A stretch of 64,000 bases of DNA from Panulirus ornatus (GCF_036320965.1 NC_092264.1:21767565-21831564), one strand, 5' to 3'. Positions 1-11,355 are shown, counted from the stretch's first letter. Numbers and translations are program-made. Notes: generated from the letters alone by a model not told the origin.

Positions 1-285
1 AAAACCAAAGTAATTCCAGTAGAAGAGAGAAAGTGAACCAACATTGTGGTGTAGGGCAAGGGGGTTAAGTTTGGAAATTAGCCTGGGACAGTTTATAAGT
101 TTCGACTCAGTTCTGTCAAGGATGCAGAGCTGGAACCACCCGAGATGTGAGAGCAGTACTCCATACATGGACGAATCTGTCCTTTGTATAAATGGAGCAA
201 CTGTTCTGAAGTATAGAAGTTTTGACACCTAAACAGGACACCCAGTTTCTTAGAGGCAGACTTAGCTATTCCCATAATATGGGGG
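1..285 (-). pseudogene. Jockey/CR1-like non-LTR RT C-terminal remnant
   Basis: The minus strand reads ASKKLGVLFRCQNFYTSEQL, then LYKGQIRPCMEYCSHI (93-275). After a frame break near position 80 it continues LALHHNVGSLSLFYWNYFGF to the window edge. This order (KKLGxLxR, LYKxQIRPxxEYCSxIWGG, SLxLFYxYYxG) is the region after the RT domain in jockey/CR1-type elements of arthropods. The RT core, endonuclease and 3' end are absent or outside the window. It is a decayed piece of a family different from the window's dominant RTE. Confidence 0.7.
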
Positions 286-339
286 TTCTAAGAAAGAGTG
301 GATGTTACAGTAATACCAAGTATGTTTATTGATTTTCAA

Positions 340-1490
340 CACTTCCCCCCTTCTTTACACACCTTCAAATGTACCCCATGCTTTGTATCCTTACATCAGT
401 GGGACACCTATACCTCCAGATATACCCATTTTCACCCTCCCAGATAACGACCTCTCTCAATACATTGCTCATTGCTCCCAGAATCTTTTTCCCCTCTTAC
501 CCACCCCATGACTCACTTCTGTTTCCATCATTCTATTTACTGCCATATCCACTTGTAGATTATTAAAACACTTTATTTCCTCCAAATTTTCTCTTTTCAA
601 ACTCACACCCCAGTTCAACTGTCCCTCTGCCCTGCTAAACCTAATAACCTTGCTTTTAATCACATTACTCTAAATGGCCTCCTTTTGCTCTCTTTTCACT
701 ACTCAGACACCAACTTCTGCAGTTTCTTACTGGAATCTGCATCCAGTACTGTCATCATCAATCAACAACTGACTCACCTCCCACACCCACCACAGATTGC
801 ATGTTTGCCTTTCTCTACAAGAACCTAGCAGTTACATCTATCATCACTCCATCCATAAACAAATGAAACAGCCATGGTGACATCACACACCCCTGCCACA
901 AACCAACCTTCATCTGAAATCATTCAATCTCCTCCCCTGCCTACTTGCTTGTGTAGTATACTCTTGATAAAATCTTCTAGTAGCTTTCCTCTATGACCAT
1001 CTATTCATAAGACCTTCCACAAGGCATCTCTATCAGTCCTATCATATGCTTTCTCTAGATCCATAAATGCCACATACAAATCCCTCTGCTTCTCTTTCTC
1101 GCTCACATCCCTTCAAGCTAAGACCCGATCCATGCATCCTCTACCAATCCTGAAGCCACATTGTTCCTTCTTAGTCTGATGCTCTATATTTCCCACTCAG
1201 TCATTACTCTCCCATACAACTTACAGGTACACTTAAACTTATGCATCTGTGGTTTGAAAACTCACCTTTGTCCTTCTTGCCTTTATACCATGGCACTCTA
1301 TGTGTGCATTCTCCCAGTCCTCAAGCACCTCACCCTGATCCAAAAATATACTGAAAATCCTGACTAACCATTTGACAACTCACTCACCCCCCTTTCCTGA
1401 GAAATTCAAATGCAGCACCGTCCATTTCAGCTGCCTTGCCATATTTCAGCTTACACAAAGCTTTCACCAGATGAAGAAAAGGCTTTATTT
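340..1490 (-). mobile_element. Old 5'-truncated RTE copy (RT region)
   Basis: Read on the minus strand from 1490 down, the sequence follows the RTE RT core: the AGKAA segment near 1430, the GRG and EKAYDR region near 1030-1140, a corrupted FADD region near 750, then KSKVIRFSRAEGQ (469-663) and the start of the C-terminal domain near 370. Frameshifts and stops are frequent and similarity is clearly lower than for the other copies, so this is one of the oldest insertions here. It ends about 340, before the connection to a 3' UTR. Confidence 0.75.
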
Positions 1491-1494
1491 GCTC

Positions 1495-1930
1495 AAATCC
1501 ATTCTTTAGTTGTCATGTGTAATTCACGGAAACTACAGCACCCTATCCATATCCAGGGCCCCATAGACCTTTCCATGGTTTCCTCCAGCAGCTTCATATA
1601 CCTTGGTTCAATCTATTGACAGCATGTTGCCCTCAGTATACCACAGTTTTGCAATTCACTCTATCCCATGCATGCTTTTCACCCACCTTCATGTTAAGGG
1701 CCTGAGCATTCAGAATCTTTTTCTCATTCTCTCATCTCCAATTTGGTCTCCCTCGTCTCTTCTCCACTTCTACCACATGTATCCGTTTTGTCAACATCTC
1801 CTCACTCATTCTTTCCAAATATCCAAACCATTTCGGCTCACCCTCTTCATCTCTCTCAGCCACGCTTTTCTTATGACTACACCTCTTACTTTTGAGTGCA
1901 TTTCATTGAAACCTCGGCAAAACTCCTGCA
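1495..1930 (-). mobile_element. RTE 3' fragment (ORF end plus 3' UTR)
   Basis: The minus strand holds the last ~300 bases of the RTE ORF (about 1930-1615) and the proximal long-tail 3' UTR (1610-1500), recognisable by the CCATGG and TCTAGCTGTCAT-like landmarks seen in other long tails. It has no 3' hairpin; its 3' UTR runs directly into the older RT fragment at 1490. Bases 1931-2020 are AT-rich with nothing recognised. Confidence 0.7.
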
Positions 1931-2019
1931 CATTATCAAAGTTGTGGACAAAATCCAGGTCTGAAGTGATCTTATTTTTTCATTACAAATGTCTTTGAAA
2001 CTATTTATGTATTATTCTT

Positions 2020-3222
2020 TATTTTGCTTTGTCGGTGTCTCCCGCGTTAGCGAGGTAGCGCAAGGAAACAGACGAAAGAATGGCCCACCCCACCCGCATA
2101 CACATGTATATACGTACATGTCCACACATGCAAATATACATACCTATACATCTCAACATATACATACATATATACACACACAGACATATACATATATACA
2201 CATGTACATAATTCATACTGTCTGCCTTTACTCATTCCCATCGCCACCCTGCCACTTGTAAAATAACAACCCCCTCCCCCCTCATGTACGCGAGGTAGGG
2301 CTAGGAAAAGACAACAAAGGCCACATTCGTTCACACTCAGTCTCTAGCTGTCATGTAATAATGCACTGAAACCACAGCTCCCTTTCCACATCCAGGCCCC
2401 ACAGAACTTTCCATGGTTTACCCCAGACGCTTCACATGCCCTGGTTCAATCCATTGACAGCACGTCGACCCCGGTATACCACATCTTTCCAATTCACTCT
2501 ATTCCTTGCATGCCTTTCATCCTCCTGTATGTTCAGGCCCCGATCACTCAAAATCTTTTTTACTCCATCTTTCCACCTCCAATTTGGTCTCCCACTTCTC
2601 GTTCCCTCCACCTCTGACACACATATCGTCTTGGTCAATCTTTCCTCACTCATTCTCTCCATGTGACCAAACCATTTCAAAACACCCTCTTCTGCTCTCT
2701 CAACTACACTCTTTTTATTACCACACATCTCTCTACCCTATTATTACTTACTTGATCAAACCACCTCACACCACATATTGTCCTCAAACATCTCATTTTC
2801 AGCACATCCACCCTCCTCTGCACAACTCTATCTATAGCCCATGCCTCGCAACCATATAACATTGTTGGAACCACCATTCCTTCAAACATACCCATTTTCC
2901 TTTCCGAGATAATGTTCTTGACTTCCACACATTCTTCAATGCTCCCAGAATTTTCGCCCCCCTCCCCCACCCTATGATTTACTTCCGCTTCCATGGTTCC
3001 ATCCGCTGCCAAATCCACTCCCAGATATCTAAAACACTTCACTTCCTCCAGTTTTTCTCCATTCAAACTTACCTCCCAGTTGACTTGTCCCTCAACCCTA
3101 CTGTACCTGATAACCTTTCTCTTATTCACATTTACTCTCAGCTTTCTTCTTTCACACACTTTACCAAACTCAGTCACCAGCTTCTGCAGTTTTTCACATG
3201 AATCAGCCACCAGCCACCATCT
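2020..3222 (-). mobile_element. 5'-truncated long-tail RTE
   Basis: From its 3' end (low coordinates): the hairpin at about 2030-2068, the TA/CA-rich 3' UTR (2069-2330), the proximal 3' UTR with the TCTAGCTGTCAT landmark (2335-2440), then the ORF C-terminal domain up to the FADD-proximal region, where homology stops at about 3215. The ORF (2432-2728 and 2704-3246) is split by one frameshift near 2710. Bases 3223-3324 are unique, with nothing recognised. Confidence 0.85.
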
Positions 3223-3324
3223 TTGAAACTGTAAGTTTAAATTCATTTTTTAAACAACTTGAAAAACTTGAAAATACAGGGTTGGAAAGGGAACCTAAAT
3301 GAGTATTTAAGGGGTTAAAAGTGT

Positions 3325-3364
3325 TTCTTTCACCCCTATCCCTGCAGGGATAGGGGTGAAAGAA
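3325..3364. repeat. 40-bp perfect palindrome at RTE 5' end
   Basis: The two 20-base halves meeting at 3344/3345 are exact reverse complements, with TGCA at the centre. The right half is the normal RTE 5' terminus (GGGATAGGGGTGAAAGAA); the left half is its inverted copy. Other full-length copies start after (TA)n and lack the left half, so the inverted half belongs to this insertion. Confidence 0.95.
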
Positions 3365-3463
3365 TACTTCCCACGCATTCCTCGCGTGTCGTAGAAGGCG
3401 ACTAGAGGGGACGGGAGCGGGGGGCCAGAAATCCTCCCCCCTTGTATTTTTTAACTTTCTAAA

Positions 3464-6460
3464 ATGGGAAACAGAAGAAGGAGTCACGCGGGGAGTGCTC
3501 ATCCTCCTCGAAGGCTCAGACTGGGGTGTCTAAATGTGTGTGGATGTAACCAAGATGTGAAAAAAGGAGAGATAGGTAGTATGTTTGAGGAAAGGAACCT
3601 GGATGTTTTGGCTCTGAGTGAAACGAAGCTCAAGGGTAAAGGGGAAGAGTGGTTTGGGAATGTCTTGGGAGTAAAGTCAGGGGTTAGTGAGAGGACAAGA
3701 GCAAGGGAAGGAGTAGCAGTACTCCTGAAACAGGAGTTGTGGGAGTATGTGATAGAATGTAAGAAAGTAAATTCTCGATTAATATGGGTAAAACTGAAAG
3801 TTGATGGAGAGAGATGGGTGATTAATGGTGCATATGCACCTGGGCATGAGAAGAAAGATCATGAGAGATAAGTGTTTTGGGAGCAGCTGAATGAGTGTGT
3901 TAGTGGTTTTGATGCACGAGACCGGGTTATAGTGATGGGTGATTTGAATGCAAAGGTGAGTAATGTGGCAGTTGAGGGGATAATTGGTATACATGGGGTG
4001 TTCAGTGTTGTAAATGGAAATGGTGAAGAGCTTGTAGATTTATGTGCTGAAAAAGGACTGGTGATTGGGAATACCTGGTTTAAAAAGCGAGATATACATA
4101 AGTATACGTATGTAAGTAGGAGAGATGGCCAGAGAGCGTTATTGGATTACGTGTTAATTGACAGGCGCACGAAAGAGAGACTTTTGGATGTTAATGTACT
4201 GAGAGGTGCAACTGGAGGGATGTCTGATCATTATCTTGTTGAGGCTAAGGTGAAGATTTGTATGGGTTTTCAGAAAAGAAGAGTGAATGTTGGGGTGAAG
4301 AGGGTAGTTAGAGTAAGTGAGCTTGGGAAGGAGACTTGTGTGAGGAAGTACCAGGAGAGACTGAGTACAGAATGGAAAAAGGTGAGAACAATGGAAGTAA
4401 GGGGAGTGGGGGAGGAATGGGATGTATTTAGGGAATCAGTGATGGATTGCGCAAAAGATGCTTGTGGCATGAGAAGAGTGGGAGGTGGGTTGATTAGAAA
4501 GGGTAGTGAGTGGTGGGATGAAGAAGTAAGATTATTAGTGAAAGAGAAGAGAGAGGCATTTGGACGATTTTTGCAGGGAAAAAATGTAATTGAGTGGGAG
4601 ATGTATAAAAGAAAGAGACAGGAGGTCAAGAGAAAAGTGCAAGAGGTGAAAAAGAGGGCAAATGAGAGTTGGGGTGAGAGAGTATCATTAAATTTTAGGG
4701 AGAATAAAAAGATGTTCTGGGAGGAGGTAAATAAAGTGCGTAAGACAAGGGAGCAAATGGGAACTTCAGTGAAGGGCGCAAATGGGGAGGTGATAACAAG
4801 TAGTGGTGATGTGAGAAGGAGATGGAGTGAGTATTTTGAAGGTTTGTTGAATGTGTTTGATGATAGAGTGGCAGATATAGGGTGTTTTGGTCGAGGTGGT
4901 GTGCAAAGTGAGAGGGTTAGGGAAAATGATTTGGTAAACAGAGAAGAGGTAATAAAAGCTTTGCGGAAGATGAAAGCCGGCAAGGCAGCAGGTTTGGATG
5001 GTATTGCAGTGGAATTTATTAAAAAAGGGGGTGACTGTATTATTGACTGGTTGGTAAGGTTATTTAATGTATGTATGACTCATGGTGAGGTGCCTGAGGA
5101 TTGGCGGAATGCGTGCATAGTGCCATTGTACAAAGGCAAAGGGAATAAGAGTGAGTGCTCAAATTACAGAGGTATAAGTTTGTTGAGTATTCCTGGTAAA
5201 TTATATGGGAGGGTATTGATTGAGAGGGTGAAGGCATGTACTGAGCATCAGATTGGGGAAGAGCAGTGTGGTTTCAGAATTGGTAGAGGATGTGTGGATC
5301 AGGTGTTTGCTTTGAAGAATGTATGTGAGAAATACTTAGAAAAGCAAATGGATTTGTATGTAGCATTTATGGATCTGGAGAAGGCATATGATAGAGTTGA
5401 TAGAGATGCTCTGTGGAAGGTATTAAGAATATATGGTGTGGGAGGCAAGTTGTTAGAAGCAGTGAAAAGTTATTATCGAGGATGTAAGGCATGTGTACGT
5501 GTAGGAAGAGAGGAAAATGATTGGTTCTCAGTGAATGTAGGTTTGCGGCAGGGGTGTGTGATGTCTCCATGGTTGTTTAATTTGTTTATGGATGGGGTTG
5601 TTAGGGAGGTAAATGCAAGAGTTTTGGAAAGAGGGACAAGTATAAAGTCTGTTGGGGATGAGAGAGCTTGGGAAGTGAGTCAGTTGTTGTTCGCTGATGA
5701 TACAGCGCTGGTGGCTGATTCATGTGAGAAACTGCAGAAGCTGGTGACTGAGTTTGGTAAAGTGTGTGAAAGAAGAAAGTTAAGAGTAAATGTGAATAAG
5801 AGCAAGGTTATTAGGTACAGTAGGGTTGAGGGTCAAGTCAATAGTGAGGTAAGTTTGAATGGAGCAAAACTGGAGGAAGTAAAGTGTTTTAGATATGTGG
5901 GAGTGGATCTGGCAGCGGATGGAACCATGGAAGCAGAAGTGGATCATAGGGTGGGGGAGGGGGCGAAAATCCTGGGAGCCTTGAAGAATGTGTGGAAGTC
6001 GAGAACACTATCTCGGAAAGCAAAAATGGGTATGTTTGAAGGAATAGTGGTTCCAACAATGTTGTATGGTTGCGAGGTGTGGGCTATGGATAGAGTTGTG
6101 CGCAGGAGGATGGATGTGCTGGAAATGAGATGTTTGGGGACAATGTGTGGTGTGAGGTGGTTTGATCGAGTAAGTAACGTAAGGGTAAGAGAGATGTGTG
6201 GAAATGAAAAGAGCGTGGTTGAGAGAGCAGAAGAGGGTGTTTTGAAATGGTTTGGGCACATGGAGAGAATGAGTGAGGAAAGATTGACCAATAGGATATA
6301 TGTGTCAGAGGTGGAGGGAACGAGGAGAAGTGGGAGACCAAATTGGAGGTGGAAAGATGGAGTGAAAAAGATTTTGTGTGATCGGGGCCTGAACATGCAG
6401 GAGGGTGAAAGGCGGGCAAGGAATAGAGTGAATTGGATCGATGTGGTATACCGGGGTTGA
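3464..6460 (+). pseudogene. RTE endonuclease-reverse transcriptase ORF, one nonsense codon
   Basis: The 998-codon frame is interrupted only by TAA at 3869-3871, where most copies read CAA (Gln in ERQVFWEQ). The APE-type endonuclease (residues about 18-265) shows LN at 23-24, SETK with E53, GAYAPG (122-127), GDLNAK with D160 and N162, LDYVLID (227-233) and SDH (254-256). A basic linker (about 290-440) precedes the RT: AGLDGI near 510, YRGISLL near 568, AFMDLEKAYDRV with D637, LRQGCVMSPWLF, and the catalytic FADD at 743-746. The C-terminal domain has [19 protein letters not shown] and [11 protein letters not shown], typical of RTE proteins. The ATG at 3464 gives MGNRRRSHAG. The product would nick target DNA and prime reverse transcription of its own RNA. 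Confidence 0.92.
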
Positions 6461-6597
6461 CGTGCTGTCAGTGGATTGAACCAGGGCATGTGAAGCGTCT
6501 GGGGTAAACCATGGAAAGCTGTGTAGGTATGTATATTTGCGTGTGTGGACGTATGTATATATATGTGTATGGGGGTGGGTTGGGCCATTTCTTTCGT

Positions 6598-6634
6598 CTG
6601 TTTCCTTGCGCTTCCTCGCAAATGCGGGAGACAG
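6598..6634 (+). other. Terminal 3' UTR hairpin of the RTE
   Basis: In the sense strand CTGTTTCC (6598-6605) can pair with GGAGACAG (6627-6634), including one U-G pair, and TTGCG (6606-6610) pairs with CGCAA (6617-6621) around a 6-base loop; a 5-base bulge lies on the 3' side. The same structure ends nearly every copy in the window, just before the A-rich or AT tail (for example, on the minus strand, near 18355-18395, 28915-28955, 53405-53445 and 62950-62990). It is probably the RNA element recognised for target-primed reverse transcription. Confidence 0.75.
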
Positions 6635-6648
6635 CAGAAAAAAAAAAA

Positions 6649-6849
6649 GTGTTTCTCTCTCTTTTATAATGAGAGAGATTTTCTCAGATGAGCATAGCCC
6701 TCTCCATGAGTAGTTAGGTAAAGGCAAATATTTGGTCAGGAATGTAGCTTTCACTGTATGGAGAAGTTTCAGTGACTTGTATATTGACATGCTGTTACAA
6801 TGACATATCTCCAGAGGAAATGTAGATAGTTAGGTAAGTTTATCATTAC
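6649..6849. other. Unassigned 200 bp
   Basis: No coding match was seen. A short hairpin (TCTCTC...GAGAGA) lies at about 6654-6676, just after the RTE tail. The rest may belong to the Penelope-like remnant that follows. Confidence 0.4.
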
Positions 6850-7140
6850 ATGAGGGTTCCTCTTACAGAGAGGTGTTATTGGCACCAACATGCAGTGTGC
6901 AGGGATGACTACAAAAATGTGATCACAAAACATTGTCATGAAAATGATCATACCATAGATCTTGAAAATCCCGTTATTTTATACCCCTCTGCTGATTATG
7001 CCACATGGAACATCATTGAATCTGTCTTAATTGCTAATACTAAGAACTTTAATTTGTCCCCAGGCAACTTTAAAGCCCATCCTAGCATTAACTAAATCAT
7101 TATGAGAGAATTGACTAAACATGAAAAATAATTGTTCAAG
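6850..7140 (+). pseudogene. Penelope-like element, C-terminal remnant
   Basis: The frame 6850-7095 reads QHAVCRDDYKNVITKHCHEN, then DHTIDLENPVILY, IIESVLIANTKNFNLSPGNF and, just past a stop, IIMRELTK. The spacing of the H...H(T/A)I, ES and NFNLS motifs is that of the C-terminal GIY-YIG-associated part of Penelope-like retroelement proteins. The RT core and the catalytic GIY-YIG start are missing, so this is a 5'-truncated, inactive piece. Bases 7141-7454 may be its 3' non-coding end; nothing else is recognised there. Confidence 0.65.
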
Positions 7141-7454
7141 ACACACCGAGCTACTCAGGTTGACCCCCGCCACATGACCCTGCTCATTCACTGTTCCTTT
7201 CAACCATTACTGCTAGACAAAGTGGACAGTGGTTGGTCTGTACTGATTGGTGGTGGATGGTGGTACTCCGTTGTGATGGGATTTAAATAACTATGCTGAA
7301 TAATGGTACCTGATAAGGTGTATTGTCTCCATGAACCATGTCATGCCACATATATAAAAAAAATTACATGTTAAATAAAATTGCATGAACTCCTGTTGAA
7401 GTGCGATTTCACCTTCATAACTTTCATCACAGACAAGTGTGATGATCATATCTA

Positions 7455-7550
7455 TATATTTATTATACTTGATCGCTGTTTCCTGTGTCAGCGAGGTAGC
7501 ACAAGGAAGCAGACGAAGAATGGCCCATCCACTTATATACGCATATTTAT
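7455..7550 (-). mobile_element. RTE 3' hairpin fragment
   Basis: The minus strand holds only the last ~90 bases of an RTE: the terminal hairpin (about 7470-7510, diverged) and the AATGGCCCA landmark. It abuts the plus-strand copy starting at 7551, giving an inverted RTE-RTE junction. Confidence 0.7.
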
Positions 7551-10312
7551 TAAGAGAGACTTTTGGATGTTAATGTGCTGAGAGATGCAACTGGAGGGAT
7601 GTCTGATCATTATCTTGTGGAGGCAAAGGTGAAGATTTGTATGGGTTTTCAGAAAAGAAGAGAGAATGTTGGGGTGAAGAGGGTGGTGAGAGGAAGTGAG
7701 CTTGGGAAGGAGACTTGTGTGAGGAAGTACCAGGAGAGAATGAGTACAGAATGGAAAAAGGTGAGAACAAAGGAGGTAAGGGGAGTGGGGGAGGAATGGG
7801 ACGTATTTAGGGAAGCAGTGATGAATTGTGCAAAAGATGCTTGTGGCATGAGAAGCAATGGAAGTGGGTTGATTAGAAAGGGTAGTGAGTGGTGGGATGA
7901 AGAAGTAAGCTTATTAGTGAAAGAGAAGAGAGAGGCATTTGGACGATTTTTGCAGGGAAAAAATGCAAATGAGTGGGAGATATATAAAAGAAAGAGACAG
8001 GAGGTCAAGAGAAAGGTGCAAGAGGTGAAAAAGAGGGCAAATGAGAGTAGGGGTGAGAGAGTATCATTAGATTTTAGGGAGAATAAAAAGATGTTCTGGA
8101 AGGAGGTAAATAAAGTGCGTAAGACAAGGGAGCAAATGGGAACTTCAGTGAAGGGGGCTAATGGGGAGGTGATAACAAGTAGTGGTGATGTGAGAAGGAG
8201 ATGGAGTGAGTATTTTGAAGGTTTGTTGAATGTGTTTGATGATAGAGTGGCAGATATAGGGTGTTTTGGTCGAGGTGGTGTGCAAAGTGAGAGGGTTAGG
8301 GAAAATGATTTGGTGAACAGAGAAGAGGTAGTGAAAGCTTTGCGGAAGATGAAAGCCGGCAAGGCAGCAGGTTTGGATGGTATTGCAGTGGAATTTATTA
8401 AAAAAGGGGGTGACTGAATTGTTGACTGGTTGGTAAGGTTATTTAATGTATGTATGACTCATGGTGAGGTGCCTGAGGATTGGCTGAATGTGTGCATAAT
8501 GCCATTGTACAAAGGCAAAGGGGATAAGAGTGAGTGCTCAAATTACAGAGGTATAAGTTTGTTGAGTATTCCTGGTAAATTATATGGGAGGGTATTGATT
8601 GAGAGGGTGAAGGCATGTACAGAGCATCAGATTGGGGAAGAGCAGTGTGGTTTCAGAAGTGGTAGAGGATGTGTGGATCAGGTGTTTGTTTTGAAGAATG
8701 TATGTGAGAAATACTTAGAAAAGCAAATGGATTTGTATGTAGCATTTATGGATCTGGAGAAGGCATATGACAGAGTTGATAGAGATGCTCTGTGGAAGGT
8801 ACTAAGAATATATGGTGTGGGAGGCAAATTGTTAGAAGCAGTGAAAAGTATTTATCGAGGATGTAAGACATGTGTACATGTAGGAAGAGAGGAAAGTGAT
8901 TGGTTCTCAGTGAATGTAGGTTTGCGGCAGGGGTGTGTGATGTCTCCATGGTTGTTTGATTTGTTTATGGATGGGGTTGTTAGGGAGGTGAATGCAAGAG
9001 TTTTTGAAAGAGGGGCAAATATGAAGTCTGTTGGGGATGAGAGAGCTTGGGAAGTGAGTCAGTTGTTGTTCGCTGATGATACAGCGCTGGTGGCTGATTC
9101 ATGTGAGAGACTGCAGAAGCTGGTGACTGAGTTTGGTAAAGTGTGTGAAAGAAGAAAGTTAAGAGTAAATGTGAATAAGAGCAAGGTTATTAGGTACAGT
9201 AGGGTTGAGGGTCAAGTCAATTGGGAGGTAAGTTTGAATGGAGAAAAACTGGAGGAAGTAAAGTGTTTTAGATATCTGGGAGTGGATCTGGTAGTGGATG
9301 GAACCATGGAAGCGGAAGTGAATCATAGGGTGGGGGATGGAGGGAAAATCCTGGGAGCCTTGAAGAATATTTAGAAGTCGAGAACATTATCTCGGAAAGC
9401 AAAAATGGGTATGTTTGAAGGAATAGTGGTTCCAACAATGTTGTATGGTTGCGAGGCTTGGCCTATGGATAGAGTTGTGCGCAGGGGGGTGGATGTGCTG
9501 GAAATGAGATGTTTGAGGACAATATGTGGTGTGAGGTGGTTTGATCGAGTAAGTAATGTAAGGGTAAGAGAGATGTGTGGAAATAAAAAGAGCGCTGTTG
9601 AGAGAGCAGAAGAGGGTGTTTTGAAATGGTTTGGTCACATGAAGAGAATGAGTGAGGAAAGATTGACCAAGAGGATATATGTGTCAGAGGTGGAGGGAAC
9701 GAGGAGAAGTGGGAGACCAAATTGGAGGTGGAAAGATGGAGTGAAAAAGATTTCGAGTGATCGGGGCGTGAACATGCAGGAGGGTGAAAGGTGTGCAAGG
9801 AATAGAGTGAATTGGATCAATGTGGTATACCGGGGTTGATGTGCTGTCAATGGATTGAATAAGGGCATGTGAAGTGTCTGGGGTAAACCATGGAAAGTTG
9901 TGTGGGGCCTGGATGTGGAAAGGGAGCTGTGGTTTCGGGCATTATTGCATGACAGCTAGAGACTGAGTGTGAACAAATGGGGCCTTTGTTGTCTTTTCCT
10001 AGCGCTACCTCGCACACATGAGGGGGGAGGGGGATGTTATTCCATGTGTGGTGAGGTGGCGATGGGAATGAATAAAGGCAGACAGTGTGAATTGTGTGCA
10101 TGTGTATATATGTATGTGTCTGTGGGTGTATATATATATGTGTACATTGAGATGTATAGGTATGTATATTTGCATGTGTGGACGTGTATGTATATTTGCG
10201 TGTGTGGACGTGTATGTATATACATGTGTATGGGGGTGGGTTGGGCCATTTCTTTCGTCTGTTTCCTTGCGCTACCTCGCAAACGCGGGAGACAGCGACA
10301 AAGCAAAATGAT
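7551..10312 (+). mobile_element. 5'-truncated long-tail RTE
   Basis: It begins inside the endonuclease (RDFWMLMC-equivalent bases before the SDH motif) and runs to the 3' hairpin at about 10257-10297 and a tail of GATAATAATAA type. The coding part ends at 9839; the 3' UTR is the long form (9840-10312) with a TA/TG-rich block at 10090-10230. It is followed at once by another RTE in the opposite orientation (tail to tail). Confidence 0.9.
7563..9839 (+). pseudogene. RTE ORF lacking most of the endonuclease, two stops
   Basis: One frame covers the end of the endonuclease (MSDHYLVEAKV), linker, RT and C-terminal domain. It is broken by TGA at 8415-8417 (elsewhere TGT, Cys in GGDCIVDW) and TAG at 9372-9374 (elsewhere TGG, Trp in NVWKSRT). 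The RT catalytic FADD is intact (about 9070). Without the N-terminal endonuclease it cannot be autonomous. The TAG at 9372 also occurs at the equivalent position of another copy (17067). Confidence 0.88.
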
Positions 10313-10334
10313 AATAATAATTATTTATTTATTT

Positions 10335-11355
10335 ATTATACTTTGTCGCTGTCTCCCGCATTAGCGAGGTAGCCCAAGGAAAAGACGAAAGAATGGCCCA
10401 ACCCACCCACATACACATGTATATACATAAATGCCCACACATGCACATATACATACATATACATTTCAATGTATACATACATATACATACACAGACATAT
10501 ACATATATATATATACATATATATTCATCCATGCTGCCTTCATCCATTCCTGCCGCCACCCCACCACACATGAAATGGCATCCCCCTCCCCCCATGTGCA
10601 TGTGAGGTAGGGCCAGGAAAAGACAACAAAGGCCATATTCGTTCACACTCAGTCTCTAGCTGTCATGTGTAATGCACCGAAACCACGGCTCCCTTTCCAC
10701 ATCCAGGCCCCACAAAACTTTCCATGGTTTACCCTAGACACTTCACATGCCCTGGTTCAATTCATTGACAGCACGTCGACCCAATTCACTCTATTCCTTG
10801 CATGACTTTCACCCTCCTGTATGTTCAAGCCCTGATCGCTCAAAATCTTTTTCACTCCATCATTCAACCTCCATTTTGGTCTCTTGCCTCTCCTTCTTTC
10901 CCCCACCTCTGATACATATATCCTCTTTGTTAATCTTTTCTCACTCATTCCCTCCATGTGTTCAAGCCATTTCAACACACATTCTTTTTGTTACCACACA
11001 TCTCTCTTACCCTTTCATTACTTATTTGATCAAACCACCTCACACCACTTATTGTCCTCAAACATTTCATTTCCAACACATCCACTCTCCACTGCACTAC
11101 CCTATCTATAGCCCATGCTTCACAACCATATAACATTGTTGGAACTACTATTCCTTCAAACATACCCATTTTTGCTCTCCGAGATAACGTTCTTGCCTCC
11201 TATATATCCTTCAACGCTCCCAGAACCTTTGCCCCCTCCCCCATCCTGTGACTCGCTTCCTCTTCCATGGTCCCATCTGCTGCTAAGTCCACTCCCAGAT
11301 ATCTAAAACACTTCACTTCCTCTAGTTTTTCTCCATTCAAACTTACCTCCCATAC
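10335..11355 (-). mobile_element. 5'-truncated long-tail RTE
   Basis: Minus-strand copy: hairpin about 10345-10385, long 3' UTR to 10775, then the C-terminal ORF domain (10757-10978, 10972-11169, 11200-11350). About 20 bases around the ORF stop are deleted near 10781. Homology stops at 11355 within the VSLNGEKLEE region, where another 3' UTR piece follows. Confidence 0.85.

Larger units (their letters stand above)
3345..6645 (+). mobile_element. Full-length RTE-type non-LTR retrotransposon, short tail
   Basis: This is the most complete copy: 5' UTR 3345-3463, one long ORF 3464-6460, a short-tail 3' UTR with the terminal hairpin (6598-6634) and an A-rich tail ending near 6648. The size (about 3.3 kb), single ORF with an N-terminal APE-type endonuclease, FADD-type RT, short 3' UTR and absence of an ORF1 fit the RTE clade; a close CR1-like relative is the alternative. 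Only one stop codon breaks the ORF, so the insertion is recent compared with most others here. Confidence 0.9.

Noticed and set aside
2019..2334. Tyr/Cys/Met-rich small ORFs (CVYMYVYIEMYRYVYLHVW type), seen in every long 3' UTR
   Set aside because: They translate the TATG/TGTA-rich 3' UTR block; frames are not conserved between copies.
2436..2460. B-box-like GGTTCAATCC on the strand opposite to the RTE in most 3' UTRs
   Set aside because: It matches the Pol III B box, but the A-box-like TAGCGCAAGG is over 100 bp away in short tails and ~400 bp in long ones, too far for a tRNA-type promoter.
4270..4983. 237-codon antisense ORF (MPAFIFRKAF...), repeated antisense to every RTE linker/RT region
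   Set aside because: It mirrors the C-poor sense strand, lies fully antisense to a recognisable RT/linker, and decays with it; no independent conservation or motif.
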